Source: an uncultured Burkholderiaceae bacterium (GTDB lineage Bacteria; Pseudomonadota; Gammaproteobacteria; Burkholderiales; Burkholderiaceae_C). Taken from it: a stretch of 18,036 nucleotides of DNA. The notes under the pieces were generated by a model, which saw only the letters and a program-made list of their open reading frames with translations, did not search any database and was not told where the DNA came from. The stretch covers positions 1 to 18,036 of the forward strand of contig CALIDR010000349.1 in assembly GCA_938022295.1 (NCBI GenBank), read 5' to 3'. Each line of letters starts with the position of its first letter. Position 1 is the stretch's first letter. Below are positions 7,146-15,418 of the stretch, one piece after another. Both the position numbers and the translations under genes were made by a program.

Positions 7146-8579
7146 ATGAGCTCGAAATTCAAAGTCGCCGGTCTGGTGGCCATCGGGGCGCTCGCGGGAG
7201 CGCTGACGACGATGCAGTTCCAGGCGATCGCGCGCAGTTCGCTCGCGCCGCTGCCGCTGGAGGAACTGCAGCAGCTGGCCGCCGTGTTCGGGATGATCAA
7301 GACCGACTACGTCGAGCCGGTCGACGAGAAGAAGCTGATCACCGACGCGATCGCCGGCATGGTCTCCGGCCTCGACCCCCACTCGCAGTACTTCGACCGC
7401 AAGAGCTTCAAGGAATTTCGCGAGGGCACGAGCGGCCGCTTCGTCGGCGTGGGCATCGAGATCGGGATGGAGGACGGCCTGGTCAAGGTCGTCTCGCCGA
7501 TCGAGGGCTCGCCCGCGTTCAAGGCCGGCATCAAGAGCGGCGACCTGATCACCCGCATCGACGACACGCCGGTCAAGGGCCTGACGATGGACCAGGCCGT
7601 CAAGCGCATGCGCGGCGAGCCGAACACGCGCGTCGTGCTGACCGTGTTCCGCAAGTCCGAGAACCGCGCCTTCCCGGTGACGATCACGCGCGCCGAGATC
7701 CGCACCCAGAGCGTGCGCGCGAAGATGGTCGAGCCCGGCTACGGCTGGATCCGGCTGAGCCAGTTCCAGGACAACTCGGTCGAGGACTTCGTGCGCAAGG
7801 TCGAGGAGCTGTACAAGCAGGACCCGAACCTGAAGGGCCTGGTGCTCGACCTGCGCAACAACGGCGGCGGCCTGCTCGACGGCGCGATCGCGATCTCGGC
7901 CGCGTTCCTGCCCCGCGACGCGGTCGTCGTGACGACCAACGGCCAGGTGCCCGACTCGAAGGCCACCTACCGCGCCACCCCCGAGCACTACGTGCGCCGC
8001 GTCGGCGCCGACCCGCTGCGCCGGCTGCCCGAGGCGCTGAAGAACGTGCCCCTGGTCGTGCTCGTCAACGAGGGGTCGGCCTCGGCCAGCGAGATCGTCG
8101 CCGGCGCGCTGCAGGACCACAAGCGCGCCACCGTGCTCGGCGCGCAGACCTTCGGCAAGGGCTCGGTGCAGACGGTGCGCCCGCTGTCGGCCGACACGGC
8201 GCTGAAGATCACGACGGCGCGCTACTACACGCCGTCGGGCCGCTCGATCCAGGCCAAGGGCATCGTGCCCGACCTGTGGATCGACGAGACCGCCGAGGGC
8301 AACGTGTTCGCCGCGCTGCGCATGCGCGAAGCCGACTACGAGCGCCACCTGACCGGCGCCGAGGAAGAGAAGGACCCGGCGCGCGAGAAGGCGCGCGAGG
8401 AGGCCCGCAAGCGCCTCGAGGAGCAGGCGGCCAAGGGAAGCGACGCCGCGCGCACGCTGCCCGAGTTCGGCAGCGAGAACGACTTCCCGCTGCAGCAGGC
8501 GCTGAATCACCTCAAGGGCCAGCCCGTCGTCACCAGCAAGACGATGGCCGAGCGCAAGGCCGAGGCGCCGGCCCGCTGA
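7146..8579 (+). CDS. ctpA: Carboxyl-terminal processing protease, S41 family (CtpA)
   Basis: This 477-residue protein carries an N-terminal membrane anchor or signal (about residues 6-25), a PDZ domain (about 90-170) that recognises substrate C-termini, and an S41 catalytic core. The Ser/Lys/Gln triad is visible as S313 in NEGSASASE, K338 in TFGKGSVQ and Q342. VLDLRNNGGG (233-242) is also diagnostic. It would act in the periplasm, trimming or degrading proteins such as cell-wall hydrolases. The C-terminal tail after residue 395 is charged and likely helical (EEEKDPAREKAREEARKRLE). GAAGG lies 10 nt before the ATG. A clear terminator follows 64 nt after the stop, so it is probably monocistronic. 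In related genomes it commonly neighbours a moeB/thiF-like gene, as here. Confidence 0.95.
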   Translation: MSSKFKVAGLVAIGALAGALTTMQFQAIARSSLAPLPLEELQQLAAVFGMIKTDYVEPVDEKKLITDAIAGMVSGLDPHSQYFDRKSFKEFREGTSGRFVGVGIEIGMEDGLVKVVSPIEGSPAFKAGIKSGDLITRIDDTPVKGLTMDQAVKRMRGEPNTRVVLTVFRKSENRAFPVTITRAEIRTQSVRAKMVEPGYGWIRLSQFQDNSVEDFVRKVEELYKQDPNLKGLVLDLRNNGGGLLDGAIAISAAFLPRDAVVVTTNGQVPDSKATYRATPEHYVRRVGADPLRRLPEALKNVPLVVLVNEGSASASEIVAGALQDHKRATVLGAQTFGKGSVQTVRPLSADTALKITTARYYTPSGRSIQAKGIVPDLWIDETAEGNVFAALRMREADYERHLTGAEEEKDPAREKAREEARKRLEEQAAKGSDAARTLPEFGSENDFPLQQALNHLKGQPVVTSKTMAERKAEAPAR

Positions 8580-8643
8580 CGGCTCGCCGCGCGCGCACGA
8601 CGAACGATGGATGACCGCGCGCGTCGCGTCGCCTGACGGATGA

Positions 8644-8667
8644 GGGGCGCCCGGGGCGCCCCGTTTT
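8644..8667 (+). terminator. Rho-independent terminator after ctpA
   Basis: A perfect 8-bp GC stem (GGGGCGCC and GGCGCCCC, 3-nt loop CGG) is followed by GTTTTCGTT, a short T-tract. This is the best intrinsic terminator in the window. It ends 27 nt before the moeB-like start. Confidence 0.8.
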
Positions 8668-8693
8668 CGTTCGTCGTCCGTCCGCGCCCTGCC

Positions 8694-9449
8694 ATGAACG
8701 ACGCCCAGCTGCTGCGCTACTCGCGCCACATCCTGCTCGACGACATCGGCGTCGAGGGCCAGGAGCGTCTGCTGGCGGCGCGCGCGCTCGTGATCGGCGC
8801 CGGCGGGCTCGGCTCGCCGGTGGCGCTGTACCTCGGCACCGCCGGCGTCGGGCGGCTCGTCGTCGTCGACCACGACACGGTCGACCTGACCAACCTGCAG
8901 CGCCAGATCGCGCACGACCTCTCGCGCGTCGGGGTGCCCAAGGCGCTGTCGGCGATGCAGAGCGTGCGCGCGATCAACCCCGAGGTCGACGTCGTGCCGG
9001 TGCTGCAGCGCGTCGACGCCGCGGCGCTCGATCCGCTGGTGCGCGACGCCGACGTCGTGCTCGACTGCTGCGACAACTTCGCCACCCGCCACGCCGTCAA
9101 CGCCGCCTGCGTGGCCCACCGCAAGCCGCTGGTGGCCGGCGCGGCGATCGGCTTCGACGGCCAGGTCTCGGTCTACGACACCCGCGACGCCGCTGCGCCC
9201 TGCTACGCCTGCGTGTTCCCGCCCGAGTCGACGTTCGAGGAGGTCCGCTGCGCGACGATGGGCGTGTTCGCGCCACTGGTGGGCATCGTCGGCACCGTGC
9301 AGGCGGCCGAGGCGCTGAAGCTGCTCGCCGGCGTCGGCCGGTCGCTCGCCGGGCGGCTGCAGATGCTCGACGCGCGCACGATGGAGTGGCACGAGATCCG
9401 CGTCCAGCGCCAGCCGAACTGCCCCGTGTGCGCCGCCCGCCGTGGCTGA
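8694..9449 (+). CDS. moeB: HesA/MoeB/ThiF family adenylyltransferase (E1-like)
   Basis: The 251-residue product is an E1-like enzyme that adenylates the C-terminal glycine of a small sulfur carrier (MoaD or ThiS) for molybdopterin or thiamine synthesis. Visible features are the nucleotide-binding GAGGLGS (35-41), the TNLQRQ stretch (66-71), DCCDNF (124-129) and a zinc site formed by C170, C173, C243 and C246. C186 matches the conserved cysteine of MoeB/ThiF. There is no C-terminal rhodanese domain, unlike MOCS3/MoeZ types. MoeB and ThiF cannot be separated from the sequence alone; no mo- or thi- gene is adjacent. The frame is open further upstream through the terminator; ATG 8694 gives the family N-terminus (MNDAQLLRYSRHI). 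It may lead a run of same-strand genes to 13821. Confidence 0.9.
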   Translation: MNDAQLLRYSRHILLDDIGVEGQERLLAARALVIGAGGLGSPVALYLGTAGVGRLVVVDHDTVDLTNLQRQIAHDLSRVGVPKALSAMQSVRAINPEVDVVPVLQRVDAAALDPLVRDADVVLDCCDNFATRHAVNAACVAHRKPLVAGAAIGFDGQVSVYDTRDAAAPCYACVFPPESTFEEVRCATMGVFAPLVGIVGTVQAAEALKLLAGVGRSLAGRLQMLDARTMEWHEIRVQRQPNCPVCAARRG

Positions 9450-9480
9450 CGCGGCGCCCTCCCTTCCGCACCTTCGCCGC

Positions 9481-10386
9481 ATGGACACCAAACGCGCCGA
9501 CCTGACCGCCCGCAACTTCCCGAGCGCCGAGGAGGAGGCGCACGCCGTACCGGCGATCGAGCGCTACGCCGGCCCCGACAGCGCCTACCGGCTCGCCTTC
9601 ACCGACACCGCGTTCCTGCTGCGCGAGGAGCTGCGCCCGGTGCGCATGCAGCTCGAGCTGCTCAAGCCCGAGCTGGTGCAGAAGGAGCTCGGCATCGAGT
9701 CGACGATCGTGATCTTCGGCAGCGCGCGCATCCTGCCGCCCGACGAGGCGCGCCGCCAGCTCGACGCCGCGCGCCGCGGCGACGACGCGGCCGCGCTGGC
9801 GCGCGCCGAGACGGCGCTCGCGATGAGCCGCTACTACGACGAGGCGCGCCGCTTCGCGGCGCTGGTGACGACGCGTTCGCGCTCGCACGACACGCCGATC
9901 TACGTCTGCACCGGCGGCGGCCCCGGGATCATGGAGGCCGGCAACCGCGGCGCGCACGAGGTCGACGGCAAGAGCATCGGGCTGAACATCGTGCTGCCCC
10001 ACGAGCAGGCGCCGAACCCGTACATCACGCCGCAGCTGTGCTTCCAGTTCCACTACTTCGCGATGCGCAAGATGCACTTCCTGATGCGAAGCATCGCGCT
10101 CGTGTGCTTTCCCGGCGGCTTCGGCACGCTCGACGAACTGTTCGAGGTGATGACGCTGCAACAGACCGGCAAGATCCGCCACCGCCCGATCCTGCTCTTC
10201 GGCCGCGACTTCTGGAGCCGGCTGATCGACTTCGACCACCTCGTCCGCACGGGGATGATCTCGCCCGAGGACAAGCACCTGTTCCACTACGTCGAGACCG
10301 CCGAGCAGGCGTGGGAGCTGCTCGCCGCGCACTACGGCTTCGACGCGCCGCCCACCGAGACGGGCGCGTTCGCCGACGACATCTGA
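9481..10386 (+). CDS. LOG-family protein (Rossmann fold, nucleotide 5'-monophosphate nucleosidase-like)
   Basis: The 301-residue protein has the two lysine-decarboxylase-like/LOG signatures: GGGPGIMEAGNRGA (145-158) and PGGFGTLDE (211-219). In characterised members these bind a nucleoside monophosphate and release the base, as in cytokinin activation or purine/pyrimidine 5'-nucleotidase (PpnN-like) activity. It is longer than the minimal ~190-residue LOG proteins, with an N-terminal extension of about 70 residues and an Ala/Arg-rich insertion (about 86-125). The old label lysine decarboxylase is not supported for this family. The GTG at 9442 overlapping the moeB stop is an alternative start; I prefer ATG 9481, the first residue with a family-like beginning. 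Confidence 0.85.
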   Translation: MDTKRADLTARNFPSAEEEAHAVPAIERYAGPDSAYRLAFTDTAFLLREELRPVRMQLELLKPELVQKELGIESTIVIFGSARILPPDEARRQLDAARRGDDAAALARAETALAMSRYYDEARRFAALVTTRSRSHDTPIYVCTGGGPGIMEAGNRGAHEVDGKSIGLNIVLPHEQAPNPYITPQLCFQFHYFAMRKMHFLMRSIALVCFPGGFGTLDELFEVMTLQQTGKIRHRPILLFGRDFWSRLIDFDHLVRTGMISPEDKHLFHYVETAEQAWELLAAHYGFDAPPTETGAFADDI

Positions 10387-10396
10387 CCCGGCGGCG

Positions 10397-11317
10397 ATGA
10401 CCCACCGCTTCGTCAGCCTGATCGGCGCGCCGACCGACGTCGGCGCCAGCGTGCGCGGCGCGAGCATGGGGCCCGAGGCGCTGCGCGTCGCAGGGCTGGC
10501 GGCGGCGCTGCAAAGCCACGGCGTCGACGTCGTCGACCGCGGCAACCTCGCCGGCCCCGGCAACCCCTGGCAGCCGGCGGTGGACGGCTACCGGCACCTC
10601 GACGAGGTCGCCGCGTGGAGCCGCGCCGTGCACGACGCCGTGCTCGCCGAGCTGCGCCGCGGGCGGCTGCCGATCGTGCTCGGCGGCGACCACAGCCTCG
10701 CCATCGGCAGCCTCGCCGCGGTGGCCGCGCACTGCCGCGAGAGCGGGCGCAAGCTGCGCGTGCTGTGGCTCGACGCCCACGCCGACTTCAACACCAGCGC
10801 GCTGACGCCCAGCGGCAACCTGCACGGCATGCCGGTGGCGGTGCTGTGCGGCCACGGCCCGCCCCCGCTGCTGGCCATCGGCGGCCAGGCGCCGGCGCTG
10901 CAGCCGAAGTGGATCCGCCAGATCGGCATCCGCAGCGTCGACCCCGGCGAGAAGCGCTTCGTGCACGCCGCCGGCCTCGAGGTCTTCGACATGCGCTACA
11001 TCGACGAGCACGGCATGCGCCACGCGATGGAACTCGCGCTGGCCACGCTCGACGCCGGCACGCACCTGCACGTGAGCTTCGACGTCGACTTCCTCGACCC
11101 CGAGATCGCCCCCGGCGTCGCCACCACGGTGCCCGGCGGGCCGACGTACCGCGAGGCGCAGCTGTGCATGGAGATGATCGCCGACAGCGGCCGCCTGGCG
11201 AGCCTGGACGTGATGGAGCTCAACCCGGCGCTGGACGTGCGCAACCGCACCGCGGTGCTGGCGGTCGACCTCGTCGAGAGCCTGTTCGGCAAGAGCACGC
11301 TGATGCGCGACCGCTGA
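10397..11317 (+). CDS. rocF: Arginase
   Basis: This 306-residue ureohydrolase would cleave arginine to ornithine and urea in the cytoplasm. The binuclear manganese ligands are complete: H99 in GGDHS, D126, H128 and D130 in DAHAD, and D229 and D231 in SFDVDFLDP. FNTSALTPSGNLHGMP (131-146) matches the arginase substrate loop, and E274 in MELNP matches the glutamate that binds the guanidinium. These favour arginase over agmatinase or formimidoylglutamase. The start is 10 nt after the LOG-family stop. The next genes encode a C26 hydrolase and a peptide-binding protein, giving the cluster a nitrogen-metabolism flavour. Confidence 0.92.
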   Translation: MTHRFVSLIGAPTDVGASVRGASMGPEALRVAGLAAALQSHGVDVVDRGNLAGPGNPWQPAVDGYRHLDEVAAWSRAVHDAVLAELRRGRLPIVLGGDHSLAIGSLAAVAAHCRESGRKLRVLWLDAHADFNTSALTPSGNLHGMPVAVLCGHGPPPLLAIGGQAPALQPKWIRQIGIRSVDPGEKRFVHAAGLEVFDMRYIDEHGMRHAMELALATLDAGTHLHVSFDVDFLDPEIAPGVATTVPGGPTYREAQLCMEMIADSGRLASLDVMELNPALDVRNRTAVLAVDLVESLFGKSTLMRDR

Positions 11318-11347
11318 AGACCGGCCGCGCCGCGCGCGCCGCTGCGC

Positions 11348-11353
11348 TACATT
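11348..11353 (+). promoter_or_regulatory. Possible -10 element upstream of the C26 hydrolase
   Basis: TACATT occurs in the 63-nt gap after arginase, the widest gap inside this gene run, and starts 33 nt before the ATG. No -35 match is visible, so an internal promoter is only possible. Confidence 0.25.
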
Positions 11354-11380
11354 GAGGCGGCCCTCCGCGCCGCCCCCGCC

Positions 11381-12226
11381 ATGCCCGACTCGACCCCGCT
11401 GCTGATCGGCATCTCCGCCCGCATCTACTACCCCGCCACGCCGGTGCTCGACATCGGCGGCGTGTTCACGAAGACGCTGCACTACCTGGAGCAGTCGGTC
11501 GCGCACTGGGTGATCTCGCGCCACGTGCTGCCGGTGATGATCCCGGCGGTCGATGCCGACAGCATCGTCAAGCGGCGCGACATCAGCCTGCGCCGCTACG
11601 CCGACATGCTCGACGGCCTGATCCTGCAAGGCGGCAACGACATCGCGCCCGAGAGCTACGGCGAGACGCCGATCGACCCGCGCTGGCACGGCGACCGCGT
11701 GCGCGACCGCTACGAGATGCAGCTCGTCGAGGCCTTCGTCGAGGCCGGCAAGCCGGTGCTGGGCATCTGCCGCGGCCACCAGATGATCAACGTCGCCTTC
11801 GGCGGCACCCTGTACCAGGACATCCCGACGCAGCTGCCGCACGCGATCGCGCACCACGACGCCGACCTCTACGACCGCCGCCTGCACGCGATCAACATCG
11901 TGCAGGGCACGCACCTGGCGTCGCTGTACCCCAACACGCTGCAGGCCGCGGTCAACTCGATCCACCACCAGGCGGTGAAGGACGTCGGGCGCGACCTCGT
12001 CGTCGAGGCGCTGGCGCTGCCCGACGGCCTCGTCGAGGCGATCCGCTGGCGCGGGCCGAGCTACGTGTTCGGGATGCAGTGGCACCCGGAGTTCATGGCG
12101 CTCGAGACGCTGCACGAGGAACAGCTCGACGGCAAGCCGATCCTCGCCGACTTCCTCGCCGCGGTGCGCGAGCGCAAGCTGCGCGGTAGCACGCCGGCGG
12201 CCGCACCCGCGGACGCGATCGCCTGA
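11381..12226 (+). CDS. Gamma-glutamyl-gamma-aminobutyrate hydrolase-like protein (peptidase C26, class I glutamine amidotransferase fold)
   Basis: The product is 281 residues. The catalytic triad of the class I amidotransferase fold is complete: C130 in GICRGHQ, H235 and E237 in QWHPE. QGGNDI (83-88) is typical of the PuuD/peptidase C26 branch. PuuD hydrolyses gamma-glutamyl-GABA to GABA and glutamate in putrescine breakdown. Here the neighbouring arginase could supply ornithine and hence putrescine, which would fit, but no other puu gene is present and the real substrate may be another gamma-glutamyl amide. The Ala/Pro-rich last 15 residues look unstructured. Its stop is 14 nt from the next start. 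Confidence 0.85.
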   Translation: MPDSTPLLIGISARIYYPATPVLDIGGVFTKTLHYLEQSVAHWVISRHVLPVMIPAVDADSIVKRRDISLRRYADMLDGLILQGGNDIAPESYGETPIDPRWHGDRVRDRYEMQLVEAFVEAGKPVLGICRGHQMINVAFGGTLYQDIPTQLPHAIAHHDADLYDRRLHAINIVQGTHLASLYPNTLQAAVNSIHHQAVKDVGRDLVVEALALPDGLVEAIRWRGPSYVFGMQWHPEFMALETLHEEQLDGKPILADFLAAVRERKLRGSTPAAAPADAIA

Positions 12227-12240
12227 CCGGGTCGCGCGCG

Positions 12241-13821
12241 ATGGTCGCTCGACGCCTCGGCGCCTTGTTGCTGTGGCTCGCGGCCGCGCTGGGGGTCGCG
12301 GGCGGCGCGGCGGCGCAGTCGCTGCGGCTGGCCAGCGCGTTCGACCCGCAGACGATGGACCCGCACGCGCTCGCACTGCTGTACCACACGCGCGTCGTCA
12401 ACCAGGTCTACGAGTCGCTCGTCGGGCGCGACGAGCAGTTCCGCCTCGAGCCGGCGCTGGCCACGCAGTGGACGGCGGTGGCGCCCACCCGCTGGCGCTT
12501 CACGCTGCGCGAGGGCGTGGTGTTCCACGACGGCACGCCGTTCACGGCCGACGACGCGGTGTTCTCGCTCGAGCGGGCGCTGGCCGCCCCGTCGCAGCGG
12601 GCGTTCCAGCTCAAGGGCGTGCGCGCGGTGCGCGCCGTCGACGCGCGCACGATCGAGATCGACCTCGAGGCGCCCGACGCCGTCCTGCCCGAGAAGCTCA
12701 ACGGCATCCACGTGATGAGCAAGGCGTGGGCGACCCGGCACGGCGTCGAGCGCGCGCAGGACTTCAACGCCCGCCAGGAGACGCACGCGGTGCGCCACGC
12801 CAACGGCACGGGGCCGTTCGCGCTCGAACGCTACGAACCGGACGTGCGCGTCGTGCTGCGCGCGCACCCGCGCTGGTGGGGGCGCGGCGACCCGCGCACC
12901 GGCAACCTGCGCGAGGCGACGTTCGTCACGATCAGGAGCGACGCCACGCGGCTGGCGGCGCTGGCCAGCGGCGAGGTCGACCTCGTGCTCGACCCGCCGT
13001 TCCAGGACGTGCCGCGGCTGCAGCGCGAGGGCCGCGTCAAGCTGCTGCAGATGCCCGACCTCGGCCAGCAGTACCTGACGTTCGACCAGGCGCGCGACGA
13101 GCTCGAGTTCGCCGACGTCAAGGGCCGCAACCCGTTCAAGGACCGGCGCGTGCGCCAGGCCGTCTACCAGGCGATCAACGTCGAGCTGATCGTCGACCGC
13201 GTGCTGCGCGGCCAGGCCACGCCCACCGGCGGCTTCCTGTCGCCGCGCATCGACGGCGTGCCGCCCGAGCTCGACCGCCGCCTGCCGCACGACCCGGCGA
13301 AGGCGCGCGCGCTGCTCGCCGAAGCGGGCTACCCGAACGGCTTCGCGGTCACGCTCGACTGCGTCAACGTCGCCTGGCGCGAGGCGGTGTGCCAGGCGGT
13401 GACGGCGATGCTGACGCAGGTGGGCATCCGCACGACGCTGCGCTCGTCACCGACCAACCAGTTCTTCCCCAAGCTCAGCCAGGGCACGGCGAGCTTCGTC
13501 GAGTACGGCTGGACGCCGAGCCCCGACGCCTGGGCGTCGCTGAACGCGCTGTTCCGCAGCTTCGACCGCTCGGGGCTCGGCACCTTCAACGCCGGGCGCT
13601 ACGCGAACCCGCGGCTCGACGCGATCGTCGACGCGATCCGCGTCGAGCCCGACCTGCCGCGCCGGCGCGCGCTCGTCGCCGAGGCGCTGCGCATCGTGCA
13701 CGACGACCTGCCGTACGTGCCGCTGTACCGCCGCACGCTGACGTGGGCGATGGCGCCGGCCGTCGACGCCGTGCAGTGGCCCAACGACACGATCGAACTG
13801 CGCTGGGTGTCGCGGCGCTGA
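12241..13821 (+). CDS. ABC transporter substrate-binding protein, family 5 (peptide/opine type)
   Basis: The 526-residue protein has a signal peptide with hydrophobic core (about 8-20) and an AAA|QS cleavage site near 25/26; no lipobox cysteine is present. The mature part is typical of SBP family 5 (DppA/OppA-like): LRLASAFDPQTMDPH at the start of the mature chain, FTLREGVVFHDGTPFTADD (about 90-108) and VRQAVYQAINVELIVDRV (about 302-319). It would bind oligopeptides or related cationic solutes in the periplasm for an inner-membrane importer. No permease or ATPase gene follows, because the next gene lies on the opposite strand, so it is an orphan binding protein that must share a transporter. 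Its position 14 nt after the C26 hydrolase suggests a linked substrate. Confidence 0.9.
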   Translation: MVARRLGALLLWLAAALGVAGGAAAQSLRLASAFDPQTMDPHALALLYHTRVVNQVYESLVGRDEQFRLEPALATQWTAVAPTRWRFTLREGVVFHDGTPFTADDAVFSLERALAAPSQRAFQLKGVRAVRAVDARTIEIDLEAPDAVLPEKLNGIHVMSKAWATRHGVERAQDFNARQETHAVRHANGTGPFALERYEPDVRVVLRAHPRWWGRGDPRTGNLREATFVTIRSDATRLAALASGEVDLVLDPPFQDVPRLQREGRVKLLQMPDLGQQYLTFDQARDELEFADVKGRNPFKDRRVRQAVYQAINVELIVDRVLRGQATPTGGFLSPRIDGVPPELDRRLPHDPAKARALLAEAGYPNGFAVTLDCVNVAWREAVCQAVTAMLTQVGIRTTLRSSPTNQFFPKLSQGTASFVEYGWTPSPDAWASLNALFRSFDRSGLGTFNAGRYANPRLDAIVDAIRVEPDLPRRRALVAEALRIVHDDLPYVPLYRRTLTWAMAPAVDAVQWPNDTIELRWVSRR

Positions 13822-13828
13822 GCGCCGC
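13812..13828. terminator. Hairpin with the binding-protein stop codon in its loop
   Basis: GCGGCGC and GCGCCGC form a 7-bp stem whose 3-nt loop is the TGA stop of the upstream gene. It lies at the junction of convergent genes (opposite stop at 13836-13838). No T-tract is present. It might work as a bidirectional stop for RNA polymerase, or be a by-product of high GC. Confidence 0.3.
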
Positions 13829-13835
13829 CGGGGGA

Positions 13836-14306
13836 TCAGCGGTCGCCGAGCGCCATCGCGGCGGTGTCCCACGCGCCGCGGTCGAACGACTCGACGACCT
13901 CCAGCCCGTCGAGCTTGGACGTCGGCACGTGGTGGCGGTGGTGCTGGGCGAGCGCGAGCAACTCGTCGCGCACCGCCTGCGGGAAGCCGCGCCGCCCGCC
14001 GCGGCGGTCGACGAGCAGGTTGTCGAGCACGTGGGCCGTCAGCACGGCGTCGGACCAGACGAGCGCGAGGCGGTTGGCGATGCGCGGGTACTGGGAGCAC
14101 AGCGCGCGCGGCAGGATGGCCGGCGGCAGCGTCGCCAGCCAGCGGCGGGCCGGCTCGCTCAGCTTGTGGTCCTGCGGGCGCGCCGGCGCGCGCGCCTGCG
14201 TGAAGTCGGACGCCTGCGCGAGCGTGGCGCGGGCGGCGGCGCGCGAGCGCGCCTCGGTGCTGGCCGACGGGCCGGAAGTCGATCTGCGGAAGAGGCTGAA
14301 GGGCAT
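13836..14306 (-). CDS. Hypothetical protein
   Basis: The product is 156 residues, soluble and without a signal peptide. The first 45 residues are Ser/Ala/Arg-rich and low in complexity. From about residue 50 (LSEPARRWLATLPPAILPRALCSQYPRIANRLALVWSD read in parts) it looks like a folded, mostly helical domain with a basic RRGGRRGFP loop near 101-109 and a His-rich QHHRHH at 121-126. The ordered region has normal coding character against the mirror-image frames, so the gene is probably real. I do not recognise the family. ATG 14306 precedes MPFSLFRRS; the frame is open upstream but reads as low-complexity sequence. It converges with the binding-protein gene. Confidence 0.75.
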   Translation of the reverse strand: MPFSLFRRSTSGPSASTEARSRAAARATLAQASDFTQARAPARPQDHKLSEPARRWLATLPPAILPRALCSQYPRIANRLALVWSDAVLTAHVLDNLLVDRRGGRRGFPQAVRDELLALAQHHRHHVPTSKLDGLEVVESFDRGAWDTAAMALGDR

Positions 14307-14499
14307 GGCGTGCCTGCGGATCGAGGGGTGGGCGGCGGCCGGGTCCGACTCTGCGGGGCCACGGAACGGGTATCGGCCGTCGACGCCGATTCTGAAGGTC
14401 GGGCCGACGACCGCCAGCCCCGCGGCCGCGGGGTGCCGCGGCGGCAACGCGCAGGATTGCACGGCCGCGCCGGGCGCTCGGGCACGCTCGCGCCAGCGC

Positions 14500-15009
14500 T
14501 CAGCGCGCCGGGGCGGCAACGCGGCACGGGCCGTGGCGGCGGCGGAAGTCGCGCGGGCGCTCGGCGTCGCCCGCCGCGTGCACCCCTCGCCGCATCGACC
14601 GCGCGGTGCGCTCCTGCGCGGCGAACGGGCCGCCGCCGGCGCCGTAGCTCCAGGCGTGGCCGTCGCGCACCAGGCGCTCGCCGACGTCGACACCCCCGAC
14701 GCGCACGCGCGCGAGCAGGCGGCCGTGGGCGTCGCGGCCCATCGGCTCGAGCGTCACGGTGCGCCCGCGCACCAGCGCCTGCAGCGCCGCGCGCGCCTCG
14801 GCCCCGCCCGGCTGGCAGATTTCCGGGGCGTCGATGCCCCACAGCCGCACCGCGATCGGCGCGCCGCCGTCGGCCGGCCGCAGCGTCAGGCTGTCGCCGT
14901 CGGAGACCCACACGACGGTGCCGGTCACGCGCGGCGCCGCGCCGGCGTGGGCCGCTGCCGGTATCGACGCCCACAGCCATCCCGCGACGAACAGCCGCCG
15001 CCGGATCAC
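14500..15009 (-). CDS. Secreted thermonuclease-like protein (SNase family)
   Basis: The 169-residue protein has a signal peptide (MIRRRLFVAGWLWASIPAAAHA, likely cleaved after residue 22) and a staphylococcal nuclease-like domain. The active-site residues of SNase align: D39 in SDGDS, R55, D60 and E63 in RLWGIDAPE, and R97 in DAHGRLLAR. LVRDGHAW (113-120) is also typical. It would hydrolyse DNA or RNA outside the cytoplasm, with calcium in the classical enzyme. The start is a GTG whose last two bases belong to the TGA of the upstream DUF1232 gene (GTGA overlap), so translation is probably coupled. The chain ends in a basic tail (RPRDFRRRHGPCR). Confidence 0.88.
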   Translation of the reverse strand: MIRRRLFVAGWLWASIPAAAHAGAAPRVTGTVVWVSDGDSLTLRPADGGAPIAVRLWGIDAPEICQPGGAEARAALQALVRGRTVTLEPMGRDAHGRLLARVRVGGVDVGERLVRDGHAWSYGAGGGPFAAQERTARSMRRGVHAAGDAERPRDFRRRHGPCRVAAPAR

Positions 15010-15410
15010 GTCGACCCGGCGCTCCACCACCCCCACAGCCACCAGCCGAACGCGCCGATCACCAGCACCCACACCAGCAGCACCAGCAGCGCGCCCCAGA
15101 GCACCCGGGGCAGGCGCTCGGCGCCGGCCTCGGCCTCGCGCAGCCGCGCTTCCCACAGCGCGCGCGGCGTCAGCCACACCGCGAGCGCGACGCCCAGCGG
15201 CACGAGCACGACGTCGTCGAGCTGGCCGAGCACCGGGATGAAGTCGGGGATCAGGTCGATCGGGCTGAGCGCGTAGGCGAGCACGAGCAGCGCGACGACT
15301 TTCGGCGCCCACGGCGTGTCGGGGTGGCGCAGCAGCTTCCACAGCGCGAGCAGCATCGTCGCCAGCCGCGCGGCGTCGGCGCGCCGCAGCCATGTCGTCA
15401 GTCGGCCCAT
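15006..15410 (-). CDS. DUF1232 (YkvA-like) membrane protein
   Basis: This 134-residue protein contains the DUF1232 core AYALSPIDLIPDFIPVLGQLDD (about residues 45-66), preceded by a hydrophobic segment (about 37-48) and followed by another (about 67-80). A further C-terminal membrane segment rich in Trp follows (about 104-129, WGWWSAGST at the end). Family function is unknown; members are small inner-membrane proteins. Its stop overlaps the thermonuclease start by GTGA. A TACTAT hexamer ends 8 nt before the ATG, so its mRNA may be leaderless. Confidence 0.9.
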   Translation of the reverse strand: MGRLTTWLRRADAARLATMLLALWKLLRHPDTPWAPKVVALLVLAYALSPIDLIPDFIPVLGQLDDVVLVPLGVALAVWLTPRALWEARLREAEAGAERLPRVLWGALLVLLVWVLVIGAFGWWLWGWWSAGST

Positions 15411-15418
15411 GGCGGGCG

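Noticed and set aside
6948..9515. Long minus-strand open frame (about 855 codons) antisense to ctpA and moeB
   Set aside because: The translation is a mirror of the real genes, dominated by Arg, Ala, His, Gln and Asp, with no motif or ribosome binding site.
10025..12376. Long minus-strand open frame antisense to LOG, arginase and C26 genes
   Set aside because: The three plus-strand genes have complete catalytic residues; the antisense product is low-complexity.
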